A stretch of 64,000 nucleotides of DNA from Nostoc sp. KVJ20 (GCF_001712795.1 NZ_KV757676.1:1-64000); one strand, 5' to 3'; shown: positions 44,210 through 53,854, counted from the stretch's first letter. Notes: generated by a model from the letters alone, not told the origin. Program-made: numbers and translations.

Positions 44210-47200
44210 TCACCGATACAGCCAAACCCGAAGTAATGAAAGCAGTTGTTCAGTATCTACAGGTTTGGTAATGTAGTCAGAGGCTCCAGCTTGGATGCAC
44301 TTTTCCTTGTCACCTGGCATAGCTTTGGCAGTTAAAGCAATTATTGGTAAGGAACGAAACTGTTGTTGCTGGCGGATGGCGCGGGTGGTTTCGTAACCAT
44401 CCATTTCCGGCATCATGATATCCATTAAAACTATATTAATCTCAGGATTAGTTTGCAGCTTCTCTATGCCATCTCTGCCATTTTCGGCAAATAGCACTTG
44501 CATTTGATAACTTTCTAAAAAGCTGGTGAGGGCAAAAATATTTCGGAGGTCATCATCTACAATCAAAATTTTCCGATTAGCCAGCACCGGGTCAGTTTGA
44601 TGTAATTGCTCTAGCATTTGCCGCTTTGGTGGCGGCAAATTTGCTTGTACGCGATGTAAGAATAGGGCAGTTTCGTCTAACAACCGCTCTGGCGATCGCA
44701 CATTTTTAATGATAATTGTCTCTGCTAGCCCCCGCAGTTGGGTTTCTTCTTGGCGGCTGAGTTCTTTGCCGGTGTAAACGATAATCGGCAGTTTCAAAAG
44801 CTTGGGTTCAAGTTTTATCTGCTCAATTAGTGTAAACCCGCTCATATCGGGCAGACCTAGATCCAACACCATACAATCAAAATAGTGCGATCGCAAAATC
44901 GAAAGGGCTTCTGCTCCCGTACCCACTGCTGTACTTTGAACATCGCCATTACCAATCAGTTCGATAATACTTTGAGCTTGCACTGGGTCATCTTCTACGA
45001 TCAGGAGATTTTTCACCTGACGCTCAATAAAGCCTTTAATCTCAGTCAATACCTGAGTTAGCGCTTCTGGAGAAACAGGTTTTTGTAGATAGGTAATCGC
45101 CCCTAGATGTAATCCCCGTTGCTGTCTTTCATCAACAGAAAGTATGTGTACTGGTATATGTCTGGTATCTGGTTTATGCTTCAGACGATCCAACACCGTC
45201 CAACCATCCATCTCTGGCATGTGGATATCTAGCATAATCGCATTGGGTTTAAACTGTTCTGCTAGTGCTAGACCTTGTTTGCTGTGTAAAGCAACAATGG
45301 TTTTAAAACCCTGCTCACGTGACATATCTAGTAAGATGCGGGCGAATTTATCATCATCCTCAATAATTAGCAAAACGCGATCGCCTGGTTGAATAATTTC
45401 CCGGTCATCTGGAATTTCGCTGGGGAAAGTGGTAAGTACTTTCGCGGATGCTGAAGTATCCACATTTGTGGATCTTTTTTCGACCATTGGTACTTCTTTT
45501 ATGGTCGATGCTGCACTAATAGAGGTAGTTGGCTCAGGGGGTGGTGTAGTGAGAGGATTTTTAGCATTCTTTTCCTGTCGCCTGGGCAAATAGAGGGTGA
45601 AGGTGCTTCCCTGTTCTGGTTGGCTGATTAGTTCAATTCTTCCACCCAACAGTTGAGCCAATTCGCGGCTGATAGACAAGCCCAAGCCAGTTCCCCCGTA
45701 CTTGCGGCTGGTGGTACCATCTGCTTGCTGAAATGCCTCGAAAATAATCTTCTGCTTTTCGGCTGGGATGCCTATACCCGTGTCGCTAACGGCAAAAGCA
45801 ATCATAGAATTATCAACTTGGGCGGCCTCATCTGCCATGCTAATTTGTAACTTCACGCCTCCCTGTTCTGTAAACTTAAAGGCGTTAGCTAGAAGATTTT
45901 TCAGCACTTGTTGCAGGCGTTTGGAGTCGTTATAAATTGTTGGTGGTAAATTCTCATCTAATTCAATAGTAAAACTGAGTTCTTTATTGTGAGCAAGTTG
46001 CCGGAAAGTCTGCTCTAGAGATGTCTGCAAATCTACTAAAGCAATTTGCTCAATATCGAGCAACATAGTACCCGACTCAATTTTTGCCAAATCTAGAATG
46101 TCATTAATTAACTCCAGCAAATCGTTTCCAGCCGAGTAAATAGTCCGGCTGTACTCTACCTGTTTCTCGGTCAAGTTGTTAAGAGAGTTATCTGCTAGCA
46201 GCCTTGCTAAAATTAACAGGCTATTTAACGGTGTCCGCAGTTCGTGGGACATATTCGCGAGAAATTCTGATTTATATTTGGAAGACAACGCCAATTGTTC
46301 CGCTTTTTCTTCCAAAGACTGTCTCGCCCGCTCAACTTCTTGATTCTTGCGGGCAACTTCCCGATTTTGCACTTCTAACAATTCTGCTTTTTCTTCTAAT
46401 TCCTCATTTAGTTGTTGCAATTCTTCGTTAGACTGCTTGACAAGAAATTGTGATTCTTGTAACTCGTGTGCCTGTTCTTCCAAGCGTTGATTGCTCTGCT
46501 GTAGTTCTTCTTGCTGGCTTTGCAGTTCTTCTGTTAAAGCAACAGATTCTTCAAGTAGTTGTTGGGTTTGCACTTGGGAAGCAATATTATTTAAAAATAC
46601 ACCAAGAATTTCACTCAATTGCTCTAGAAATTTTAGGTGCAACTCATTAAAAGGCCCAAAAGAGGCAAGTTCAATTACGGCATTTACTTGCATTTCAAAT
46701 AGTATGGGCAACACAATAATATTTAGCGGTGGTGCTTCTCCCAAGCCAGAACTGATGCGGATATAGTCACTAGGAACTTCTGTGAGGAGGATTCTTTGTT
46801 TTTCGAGAGCAGATTGTCCCACCAATCCTTCGCCCAAGCGAAACTGATTTGCCAAGTTTTTGCGGGCTTTATAAGCATAACTACTCAATAACTTCAGCAT
46901 TGGCTGGTCGTTTACGGAGTCCATAACATAAAAAACGCCCTGGGATGCTCCAACCAGTGGTGCTAAATGCGACAAGATTAGGCTAGATACACTTTCCAGA
47001 TTTCGCTTTCCTTGGAGCATTTGGGTAAATTCAGCCAAATTAGACTTTAGCCAGTTTTGTTCATCATTTTTTTTAGTTGTGTTTTGCAGATTAATAATCA
47101 TCTGGTTGAAGGTGCGCGTCAACACACCAATTTCATCCTGGCGATCGCTATCTGGTAAACTTACCGATAAATCCCCATCCGCCATTTTTTCTGCCAAATC

Positions 47201-47854
47201 AGAAACTCGTTTCAGCGGTACTGAGATATGTCTGGTCAGCGAAAATCCAATTAAAGCTAAGATTACGGAAAATAAGGGAATACTATAGACAATACTGCCG
47301 AGCGTTTGCTGGGCAGCTGCTTGTGCCTTCTCAGAGCGCTGTTTCAGCAGTGCGCTCTCCTCAGTTTTCATCGCCTGAATAACTTTTTGGATTTGATCCA
47401 TTAGCCGCTTACCCTCGTCTGTCAAAACAGCTTTTTGGGTAGCTTCTAAACCCTGGCTTTGCCGTATTTCAATGACATCTTTCATTACAGCCATTCTCTG
47501 CGTTAGCAATGGCTGCAAAATATCAAGCCGATTTTGTTGGTTGGGGTTATCTGCTGTTAAATTTTGAAGTTCCTTAATTTTTTGATTTAGTGATTCAAGA
47601 GCAGCGTTATAAGGTTCTAAATAGCGCTTTTCTCCAGTAATAATGTAACCGCGTTGCCCAGTCTCAGCAGTTGTTAGTTGTAAGTTGAGGTCTTCAAGCT
47701 GACTCAACACCTCGTAGGTATGGTTTTCTTTGCGTGAAGTTTCAATTAACTCATTGGTGCTATGGTAGGAGATTAGACCAATAGTGGTCAGAGTGGCCAA
47801 ACTCAGGGCAAAACTTATTCCAATTTTGGTTCCAATCTTCAAACGGTTCAACAT
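44210..47854 (-). CDS. CHASE3-HAMP-GAF hybrid histidine kinase with three receivers
   Basis: This is a 1214-residue membrane kinase. TM1 (about 10-30), an extracytoplasmic CHASE3 domain (about 40-180, TTAETGQRGYIITGEKRYLEPY), TM2 (185-210), HAMP (208-262), GAF (280-430) and a long coiled coil rich in Gln/Glu (430-520) come first. HisKA follows, with H536-region FLANMSHELRTPLNSL, then HATPase (VSDTGIGIPAE, GGTGLGLSIS) and three receivers (about 825-945, 950-1070, 1090-1210) with phosphoacceptor contexts IMLDIHMPEMDG, MVLDLGLPDMSG and VLMDIMMPEMDG. The GAF is not of bilin type. No HPt protein is adjacent. It likely senses an envelope or stress signal and feeds a phosphorelay or several partners. 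The gene is monocistronic. Confidence 0.95.
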   Translation of the reverse strand: MLNRLKIGTKIGISFALSLATLTTIGLISYHSTNELIETSRKENHTYEVLSQLEDLNLQLTTAETGQRGYIITGEKRYLEPYNAALESLNQKIKELQNLTADNPNQQNRLDILQPLLTQRMAVMKDVIEIRQSQGLEATQKAVLTDEGKRLMDQIQKVIQAMKTEESALLKQRSEKAQAAAQQTLGSIVYSIPLFSVILALIGFSLTRHISVPLKRVSDLAEKMADGDLSVSLPDSDRQDEIGVLTRTFNQMIINLQNTTKKNDEQNWLKSNLAEFTQMLQGKRNLESVSSLILSHLAPLVGASQGVFYVMDSVNDQPMLKLLSSYAYKARKNLANQFRLGEGLVGQSALEKQRILLTEVPSDYIRISSGLGEAPPLNIIVLPILFEMQVNAVIELASFGPFNELHLKFLEQLSEILGVFLNNIASQVQTQQLLEESVALTEELQSQQEELQQSNQRLEEQAHELQESQFLVKQSNEELQQLNEELEEKAELLEVQNREVARKNQEVERARQSLEEKAEQLALSSKYKSEFLANMSHELRTPLNSLLILARLLADNSLNNLTEKQVEYSRTIYSAGNDLLELINDILDLAKIESGTMLLDIEQIALVDLQTSLEQTFRQLAHNKELSFTIELDENLPPTIYNDSKRLQQVLKNLLANAFKFTEQGGVKLQISMADEAAQVDNSMIAFAVSDTGIGIPAEKQKIIFEAFQQADGTTSRKYGGTGLGLSISRELAQLLGGRIELISQPEQGSTFTLYLPRRQEKNAKNPLTTPPPEPTTSISAASTIKEVPMVEKRSTNVDTSASAKVLTTFPSEIPDDREIIQPGDRVLLIIEDDDKFARILLDMSREQGFKTIVALHSKQGLALAEQFKPNAIMLDIHMPEMDGWTVLDRLKHKPDTRHIPVHILSVDERQQRGLHLGAITYLQKPVSPEALTQVLTEIKGFIERQVKNLLIVEDDPVQAQSIIELIGNGDVQSTAVGTGAEALSILRSHYFDCMVLDLGLPDMSGFTLIEQIKLEPKLLKLPIIVYTGKELSRQEETQLRGLAETIIIKNVRSPERLLDETALFLHRVQANLPPPKRQMLEQLHQTDPVLANRKILIVDDDLRNIFALTSFLESYQMQVLFAENGRDGIEKLQTNPEINIVLMDIMMPEMDGYETTRAIRQQQQFRSLPIIALTAKAMPGDKEKCIQAGASDYITKPVDTEQLLSLLRVWLYR

Positions 47855-48495
47855 TATTCCAGGCAGGTATTCAAATCTTATAGAAATGGAAATAGGTTCA
47901 GAACCAGAAATGGGTAGGATTGGTTATGAAGCTACTATTTTACTATTTGAAACAGATATTATTTTACTCGAAGACTACCATCTTGTCGCTTAGGTTTTAT
48001 GTTGACATGACATTTTTATCAAAAAATCAACACCTATTTAATATTTTATTGTGATCGAAACAGAATTTAGGAGTCAGGAGTCAGGAGTCAGAATTCAGAA
48101 TTCAGAATGAATTTTGTACGAGTGGCGGATAGCGCAGCTTTAGCGAGTCCGCGTTCGCGCTAGCGTCTCGTAGAGAACGTCTTAATTCTGACCGGAGCTA
48201 ACAGAAACGTCTCCGGCTCCGCTCCTGAATTCTGATTTATAAATTCTTATTCAAGGTTAAACAAATTTTGTACTTAATAAAAAGGCTGGATAGTAAAAAT
48301 TAAGTTTATCGAAAAAACGCAATTTCTAGAAACACTAAATATAGTGGCTTTTGCTGTTATAAATAATCAGACAGAATTAATTACGCAAGTTTTTTCTTGT
48401 AACCTGTTCCCTGTCTCCACCAATGAATTTAATTGTGTCTGACTACTTGTATTACATCAATGCAATTGTAATCTTGATATTAACTTGACGTTTAG
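47855..48495. other. 641-bp intergenic region
   Basis: No gene is supported. A large part is MITE-like copy D (48054-48254). The rest is AT-rich. The hybrid-kinase promoter should lie in 47855-48000. Confidence 0.6.
48054..48254. repeat. MITE-like inverted-repeat element, copy D
   Basis: Left border ATCGAAACAGAATTTAGGAG, core ATTTTGTACGAGTGGCGGAT, right part CTCCTGAATTCTGATTTATA ending ATTCTTATTCAA. The borders are more degraded than in copies A-C. Inner short inverted stretches (GGAGCGGAGCCGGAGACG side) are also present. Confidence 0.7.
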
Positions 48496-49407
48496 CTATA
48501 AGTTCGTAATAACCTGGCGATCACTCCTAGACACATCAAGTTCAGATTGGCTATAGATACTCAAATGTTGGATATTGTTACTCTCTAAAATAGCTCTCGC
48601 ACCTGCTATGTAAATATCAGTGCCTTTGATGACTACTAAGTAGTGGCCAAGAGTCACCTGATGTTCATAATATCCGGCTAGATCATCAGGAATTCCTAAA
48701 TTAGTATAGTTATCTTGGGAACTGCTAATGTTTTCCTCAATAATATCACTTAGACAGCTTGTATTTTGAGCAACTATTGATACTTGACTCATGGGAAAGC
48801 CAGCGGTTCTTAGTTCAGTCAGCGCTCTTTCTGCATGTTGGCGCGTATTAAAAACACCAACTGCGTATTTATAGCGACTATTTGGGGTCGAGTATGGCTC
48901 AGAAACGCTCCACTGTTGAGTATCACAGCGATTAAAAATTCTCTTAGCAATACGAATTTCTATATCTATGCCGGTTACTATCACCAAATAGTAACCTTTA
49001 CAGACAAGATCGCTGTAACCCTGTGCTTGATTTTCAGAAATCCCTAAACTTAGCAATATACTAGGCAGACCACCTGTTAAAGTAGTAGCGATCGCAGTTG
49101 CATCTGCTCCGGCTAGCATGACTGAGCCTATACCAGGAATTGCCCTGAGAGCTAGACCGGATACTAAACTATCAAGACCGCCTAAAGTACTACTAGTAAA
49201 GGCTCCAGCAGCATTTTCTTCAGATGTATTGCCAGTGTGCTTTTTAACATCAACACCAGCAATATCACTTTCTTCTTCTGCATTCCGTGCAATTACAGAA
49301 ACTTTTTGCATTGGAAAATTAGAAGCTTTTAGTTCCTGAAGTACCAATTGTGCATCCGAACATCTAGCGAAAACTCCTATAGTTCTTCGCTCTTTTTCTA
49401 ATGTCAT
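48496..49407 (-). CDS. Two-repeat general-stress-protein-17M-like protein
   Basis: This is a 303-residue protein built from two similar halves. Each begins with a short beta-alpha-beta unit (RRTIGVFARCSDAQLVLQEL with KASNFPMQKVSVIARNAEEE following; second KYAVGVFNTRQHAERALTELR with TAGFPMSQVSIVAQNTS). The first half also has a glycine/alanine-rich hydrophobic stretch (LDSLVSGLALRAIPGIGSVMLAGADATA). This fits the 17M-like general stress domain repeated in cyanobacterial proteins; function is unknown, stress or membrane association being inferred from the family. It lies 55 bases downstream of a GlsB/YeaQ-type stress membrane protein on the same strand, so the two are probably one operon. Confidence 0.78.
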   Translation of the reverse strand: MTLEKERRTIGVFARCSDAQLVLQELKASNFPMQKVSVIARNAEEESDIAGVDVKKHTGNTSEENAAGAFTSSTLGGLDSLVSGLALRAIPGIGSVMLAGADATAIATTLTGGLPSILLSLGISENQAQGYSDLVCKGYYLVIVTGIDIEIRIAKRIFNRCDTQQWSVSEPYSTPNSRYKYAVGVFNTRQHAERALTELRTAGFPMSQVSIVAQNTSCLSDIIEENISSSQDNYTNLGIPDDLAGYYEHQVTLGHYLVVIKGTDIYIAGARAILESNNIQHLSIYSQSELDVSRSDRQVITNL

Positions 49408-49461
49408 TTTATCGGTTTATTGCAGCTAGAAGTGATTCCCAAAACTGTTAATTTGAGCTAA

Positions 49462-49740
49462 TTATACAGCTCGACGACTCAGCAAACCCCAAAGGAAAAT
49501 CAGTAGCATAGCACCAAGAACAGCAAATAAGATGCTTCCTAGAGATAATGCTCCCACAGATGCAGCGGCGGCTGAACTACTACCTAGCAAAGCTTGACCC
49601 AAATAACCCCCAACTACGGCTCCAAGAATTCCTAATATAATTGTGGAGAGAATACCACCACCTTGAGTTCCTGGATAAAATAACTTAGCTAATGCACCTG
49701 CAATTAAACCTAAAACCAGCCAAGCAATAATGTTAGTCAT
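49462..49740 (-). CDS. GlsB/YeaQ/YmgE family stress-response membrane protein
   Basis: This 92-residue membrane protein has TM segments NIIAWLVLGLIAGALAKLFY, GILSTIILGILGAVVGGYLG and LGSILFAVLGAMLLIFLWGLL, with the family's glycine zippers and a PGTQGGG loop. GlsB/YeaQ/YmgE proteins (transglycosylase-associated protein family) are small inner-membrane proteins induced by stress; their role is unknown. This copy carries a serine/alanine-rich spacer (LLGSSSAAAASVGALS) between helices 2 and 3. A GGAGAA stretch a few bases upstream supports the ATG at 49740. It precedes the 17M-like gene. Confidence 0.9.
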   Translation of the reverse strand: MTNIIAWLVLGLIAGALAKLFYPGTQGGGILSTIILGILGAVVGGYLGQALLGSSSAAAASVGALSLGSILFAVLGAMLLIFLWGLLSRRAV

Positions 49741-50218
49741 GTGAATTTCTCCTTCGTGAGAACCTACTTTGTTTACTTTTGACTATTTCATCTTAAAGTT
49801 TGCCTGCAAAATTCCTGATCTATCTAGAGAACTAATATCAAAAATCTTTAGATATCATTTGAATATTCATTATGCCGTATTCAGGGATCAATATTAGGAA
49901 CGATTAGGAACTCGATTGGATTCCTCATATTACTTGTATAAGAAATAACGCCAACTAAATATGTACTAAGTTTTTTAGCAATCCGATTTGATTTCTGAAA
50001 AAATCTAAGTATATGTAGGGGAGCCAGCCGCGTAGGTGGGTTTCCCAACTTGAGCAGACTGGTGTTGCGTTACGGAAGCCATAGAGAATTCGGAAGCTAC
50101 TAGCAATCCAATTGCTGCATTGGCTATACAAATGTCTATCGCTTGCTTACCGCAGAGGTTATCCCCATTTTCTTGTTATCAATTTTGTATTTTGTATTCT
50201 TCTTAAAAGCTGTCTAAT
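49741..50218. other. 478-bp intergenic region
   Basis: No gene is supported. Around 50020-50080 there is GGTGGGTTTCCCAACTTGAG with GTTGCGTTACGGAAGCC, a unit that resembles a dispersed Nostoc repeat. A short plus-strand frame (50112-50303) overlaps the glycosyltransferase gene and is not protein-like. The GlsB-type promoter lies in 49741-49900. Confidence 0.6.
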
Positions 50219-51706
50219 TTATGGTAATTTAGCGATAAAGTTCATAGGATCTTTGAGAGTATTAGGATATTTCTGGAGAAAGCTATTAACTTTTTGCTTT
50301 TGATTATCATCTACAAATAAATTATAACTTTCGACAAAATTAAAGCTTCCTACTAAATACTTAGCCCCCAAATTAACTCTAGATAAAATAGTGTTTTCAG
50401 TTACATCATTGTGGCTAACCAGCCATCCTTTCCGATGTGATAAATAGAGTAATGTTGGATCACTCCCTGTAGTAGCAATTATTAGCGAATCAGGTGCAGT
50501 ATTTTGTTTTACTTGCTGTGCCAGTTGAAAAACAGCAGATTTATCTATTCTTTCTTTGAACATATAATCAATACTGTAAATCACAGAACCAGCAGCTAAA
50601 GTTAGACATAATAAGACTACTATAATTTTTCTCTGATTCAATTTTTGAGCATTGTTATCGAAGTATTGACTACAAGCTTTACCCATAAATATCACTCCTG
50701 GAAGCATAAATTGGAGTTGGTAATATTCATGTACTAAGCTAGTAACTGGTACTAAAATCCAAGTTAAAATTACTGAAACTAACCAAATATCTAATACATA
50801 TTCTTTTGAACTTTTTCTAGTAATGAACAATCCTAGTAAAAATATGGGTAAGCCAAAAATAGCAAAATGCCTGACAGCAGTTCTAAATAATATTTCTGTC
50901 CAGAAATGTAAGGTGAGTACAATATTATAGTTATATCTATTTGTTGAGCCTGACCAAAAGCCAAAAGTATTACCATATTCCAAGAATAGTTGATGAGCGT
51001 GGTAATACCATAAAACTACAGATGCTAGGATCAATATGCTATAAATCCACAGAGATAGTTGAGAAAAAACTTTGATACCAAATTTAGTCCACGCTAAGTA
51101 AAAAAGTGGAATTCCTAAATATATTATTGGTAAAACTTTGATTAGACAGGCCAAGGCTACAAAGCTACCTGATAGCATTAAATCTCGCCATTTTTCTGAT
51201 TCAAGCCAATTATTAAAATAGTATATGCCGATAATTGAACACATCAGCAGCATAGACTCTGGCTGAAAAGTTCTACTGTAATAAGTATTTAAAGGTAGAA
51301 TTATAAAAAATAAGCAAGACCAAAATGCAACTTTCTTATCTAGAATTTTGCTAGCAAATTGATATAGGAAGTAGGACGCTACCAAAAAACAAATAATTGA
51401 TAATAGTCTACCCCAAAATTCTGAAACTCCAAAAACTTTGTAAATAAGAGCAACGATAAACGAATAAATTGGAAACTCGGTTTCACAATAGCCAGGAGAA
51501 TTACCTCCCCAATCAATTTGAGGATAAAATAAATTAAAACCATTTTCATAAAAATTTCTGGACATTGCTGCTGTATCTGACTGACGCCAGGAATGAATAC
51601 CGATAATGGGCGAATTGATATTATAAATTCTGATAGCTATAGCTAGAGTTAACAAAAAAAAGATTGGCGATTTTTGGAAGCTGTTTGTAATCAGATTATT
51701 TTGCAT
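50219..51706 (-). CDS. GT39/PMT_2-like membrane glycosyltransferase
   Basis: This is a 495-residue membrane protein with about eleven hydrophobic segments and a large first loop. IYNINSPIIGIHSWRQSDTAAMSRNFYENGFNLFYPQIDWGG resembles the acidic catalytic loop of ArnT/protein O-mannosyltransferase (GT39, PMT_2) enzymes, and the soluble C-terminal about 100 residues (FKERIDKSAVFQLAQQVKQN...) form the periplasmic part. Such enzymes transfer a sugar from a polyprenyl-phosphate carrier to a protein or lipid in the periplasm. The acceptor here is unknown. It is transcribed alone, and its start ATG lies at 51706 with a hydrophilic N-terminus before TM1. Confidence 0.8.
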   Translation of the reverse strand: MQNNLITNSFQKSPIFFLLTLAIAIRIYNINSPIIGIHSWRQSDTAAMSRNFYENGFNLFYPQIDWGGNSPGYCETEFPIYSFIVALIYKVFGVSEFWGRLLSIICFLVASYFLYQFASKILDKKVAFWSCLFFIILPLNTYYSRTFQPESMLLMCSIIGIYYFNNWLESEKWRDLMLSGSFVALACLIKVLPIIYLGIPLFYLAWTKFGIKVFSQLSLWIYSILILASVVLWYYHAHQLFLEYGNTFGFWSGSTNRYNYNIVLTLHFWTEILFRTAVRHFAIFGLPIFLLGLFITRKSSKEYVLDIWLVSVILTWILVPVTSLVHEYYQLQFMLPGVIFMGKACSQYFDNNAQKLNQRKIIVVLLCLTLAAGSVIYSIDYMFKERIDKSAVFQLAQQVKQNTAPDSLIIATTGSDPTLLYLSHRKGWLVSHNDVTENTILSRVNLGAKYLVGSFNFVESYNLFVDDNQKQKVNSFLQKYPNTLKDPMNFIAKLP

Positions 51707-51955
51707 ATAACCAGTTGTATTTTGGAAAAAACTACGCCTAACCCCCAGTCCCTTCCCTTCTAGCTTTGGGGAGTAAGATTCAAAGCCTCTCTTTTTTTAG
51801 GATAGAGGAATGGAAGTGAGGTCAAGATGTATTGCATACAAACGAGAACCGCTATTTTTATTTTATTAAAATAAGTAATCAGAAAAATATTTAATTATTT
51901 ACATACCTGAAATTTAGTTTTTGATTTTGAAGTTTTAAAAAGCGGTATTAGATAT

Positions 51956-52816
51956 TTAAGATTCAGGAGTCAGGACTAAAGAAAGAGCTAGTTGATAGAG
52001 TTGGCGACGAGGAAGGGAGGTAAATTTTGCTAATTGACGACTAGCTTGCGATCGCGATATTCCCTGACTAATTAACTGTCTCAATTCGGCTTTCAGTTCC
52101 TCTTCTGTCAATTGGGGCTGACTAGCTGGAATTCCTGCCACGACTAATGTATATTCACCTTGGGGTTCTCGTTGGCTGTAGTGAGCGATCGCATCGGCAA
52201 TTGTCCCTCGCCAAAATTCCTCATACAATTTAGTCAACTCCCGCCCTAGCACAATTTGGCGATCGCTTCCCCAAACAATAGCTAAGTCTCGCAAAGTATC
52301 TCGCAATCGATGGGGCGATTCATAGAAAATCAATGTCCGAGATTCTGTTTGCAGAGATTCTAAATGTTCTTGTCGCTGTTGACTTTTAGCTGGGAGAAAG
52401 CCTTCAAAGACAAACCGATCCGTTGGTAATCCAGCTGCACTCAAAGCGGTAATTGCTGCACTAGCGCCAGGAATGGGAACTACTGGAATTCCCGCCTCAA
52501 TACAGGCTTTCACCAATTCATATCCCGGATCGGAAATACCTGGCATCCCAGCATCACTCACCAGAGCGATCGCTTTATTGTTAACTAAATGCTCTAATAA
52601 TTCTGGGATGCGGCTGGTACGATTATGTTCGTGGTAACTTACCTGGGGAGTTTTAACTTGAAAATGCTGTAGCAGTTTTCCCGTGTGACGGGTGTCTTCC
52701 GCAGCAATGATATCCACAGTCTGCAAAATTCGCACCGCCCGAAAGGTTATATCTTCCAGGTTGCCAATTGGTGTACCGACAACATAAAGTGTTCCTGGTT
52801 TTGGATCAGTTTGCAT
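51956..52816 (-). CDS. rsmI: 16S rRNA 2'-O-methyltransferase RsmI
   Basis: This is a 286-residue SAM-dependent methyltransferase of the tetrapyrrole methylase fold that 2'-O-methylates C1402 of 16S rRNA. GTLYVVGTPIGNLEDITFRAVR, AAEDTRHTGKLLQHF, ALVSDAGMPGISDPGYELVKA and VPIPGASAAITALSAAGLPTDRFVFEGFLP are all diagnostic. The C-terminal small domain is typical. Its final codons (CTG ACT CCT GAA TCT) resemble the GACTCCTGAATTC border repeat of the MITE-like family. It is divergent from the sugar kinase gene; the space between is filled by GACGCG palindromes. Confidence 0.96.
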   Translation of the reverse strand: MQTDPKPGTLYVVGTPIGNLEDITFRAVRILQTVDIIAAEDTRHTGKLLQHFQVKTPQVSYHEHNRTSRIPELLEHLVNNKAIALVSDAGMPGISDPGYELVKACIEAGIPVVPIPGASAAITALSAAGLPTDRFVFEGFLPAKSQQRQEHLESLQTESRTLIFYESPHRLRDTLRDLAIVWGSDRQIVLGRELTKLYEEFWRGTIADAIAHYSQREPQGEYTLVVAGIPASQPQLTEEELKAELRQLISQGISRSQASRQLAKFTSLPRRQLYQLALSLVLTPES

Positions 52817-52832
52817 GAGGGAAAATTAGGAT

Positions 52833-52927
52833 TTTGTAGAGACGCGATTCATCGGATAGGAGTTTGTAGAGACGCGATTCATCGCGTCTTTGCAGGAGAG
52901 ACGCGATGAATCGCGTCTGTACAAGAG
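52833..52927. repeat. GACGCG palindromic repeats, three consecutive copies
   Basis: TTGTAGAGACGCGATTCATC occurs twice, the first copy truncated, followed by an inverted copy GAGACGCGATGAATCGCGTC. They form large potential hairpins in the divergent rsmI/sugar kinase promoter region. Confidence 0.9.
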
Positions 52928-52957
52928 TTGAAAATAATTACGAAATATAGATGAGAA

Positions 52958-53854
52958 ATGGATAATCTAAAATCCAAAATTCAAAATCAAAAATCGGATC
53001 GTGGTTTATTTGTAGGTTTAATAACCTTAGATTTAATCTACCTTGCTGACTCCCCTCCTCAGAATAATCAGAAAATTGTCGCTATTGACTATACTGTAGC
53101 GGCAGGTGGCCCAGCAACAAACGCGGCTGTAACCTTCAATTATTTAGGTAATAATCAGGCCACAGTCTTGGGGATAGTGGGTTCTCATCCAATGACGCAG
53201 CTAATTCGAGGTGACTTGGCAAATTACAAAGTTGCGATCGCAGACCTTGAGCCTACCACTGATTTAGCACCGCCTGTTTCCTCAATCATTGTCACCCAAA
53301 CCACAGGTGAACGAGCGGTGGTTTCCATCAATGCTGTCAAAACTCAAGCCAGCACCGCATCTATCCCGCCAGATATTTTGCAAAATGTCGATATCGTCCT
53401 CATTGATGGACATCAGATGGCGATTAGTTATTCCATAGCCCAAATGGCTAAAGCTAAGAATATCCCAGTAGTAATTGATGGTGGTAGTTGGAAGCCTGGA
53501 TTTGAGCAAATTCTGCCATTCGTAGATTACGCTATCTGTTCAGCAAATTTTTATCCCCCGAACTGCCAGACTGGAGAAGACGTTTTTAGCTATCTTAGTG
53601 GATTTGACATTCCTCACATTGCCATTACCCACGGACAAAAACCAATTGAATACTTGAGTTGCACTAAAACTGGTATCGTAGATGTGCCGCAGATTCAAGC
53701 AGTTGATACATTAGGGGCTGGAGATATTTTTCACGGTGCTTTCTGTCATTACATTTTAAGGGAAAGTTTTATTGATGCGCTGGCACTGGCAGCTAATATT
53801 GCTGCTGATTCATGTAAATTTTTTGGCACACGGCGCTGGATGAACTTAAGATAA
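52958..53854 (+). CDS. PfkB-family sugar kinase
   Basis: This is a 298-residue ribokinase/PfkB-type kinase. AAGGPATNAAVTFNYLG is the first signature, and VDTLGAGDIFHGAFCHYIL carries the catalytic aspartate in GAGD with the anion hole. Between them are PPVSSIIVTQTTGERAVVS and VIDGGSWKPGFEQ. It should phosphorylate a sugar or related alcohol with ATP. Substrate cannot be told. The first 13 residues (MDNLKSKIQNQKS) are encoded by AAAATC-type tandem repeat DNA and are not conserved-looking, so translation may start within or beyond this stretch; no internal ATG is available before GLFVGLITLDLIYL. The CysQ-like gene follows about 100 bases later across a tandem AATTCGT repeat. Confidence 0.9.
   Translation: MDNLKSKIQNQKSDRGLFVGLITLDLIYLADSPPQNNQKIVAIDYTVAAGGPATNAAVTFNYLGNNQATVLGIVGSHPMTQLIRGDLANYKVAIADLEPTTDLAPPVSSIIVTQTTGERAVVSINAVKTQASTASIPPDILQNVDIVLIDGHQMAISYSIAQMAKAKNIPVVIDGGSWKPGFEQILPFVDYAICSANFYPPNCQTGEDVFSYLSGFDIPHIAITHGQKPIEYLSCTKTGIVDVPQIQAVDTLGAGDIFHGAFCHYILRESFIDALALAANIAADSCKFFGTRRWMNLR

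Noticed and set aside
50112..50303. Short plus-strand frame before the GT39-like gene
   Set aside because: It overlaps the real minus-strand gene and has no ribosome site.
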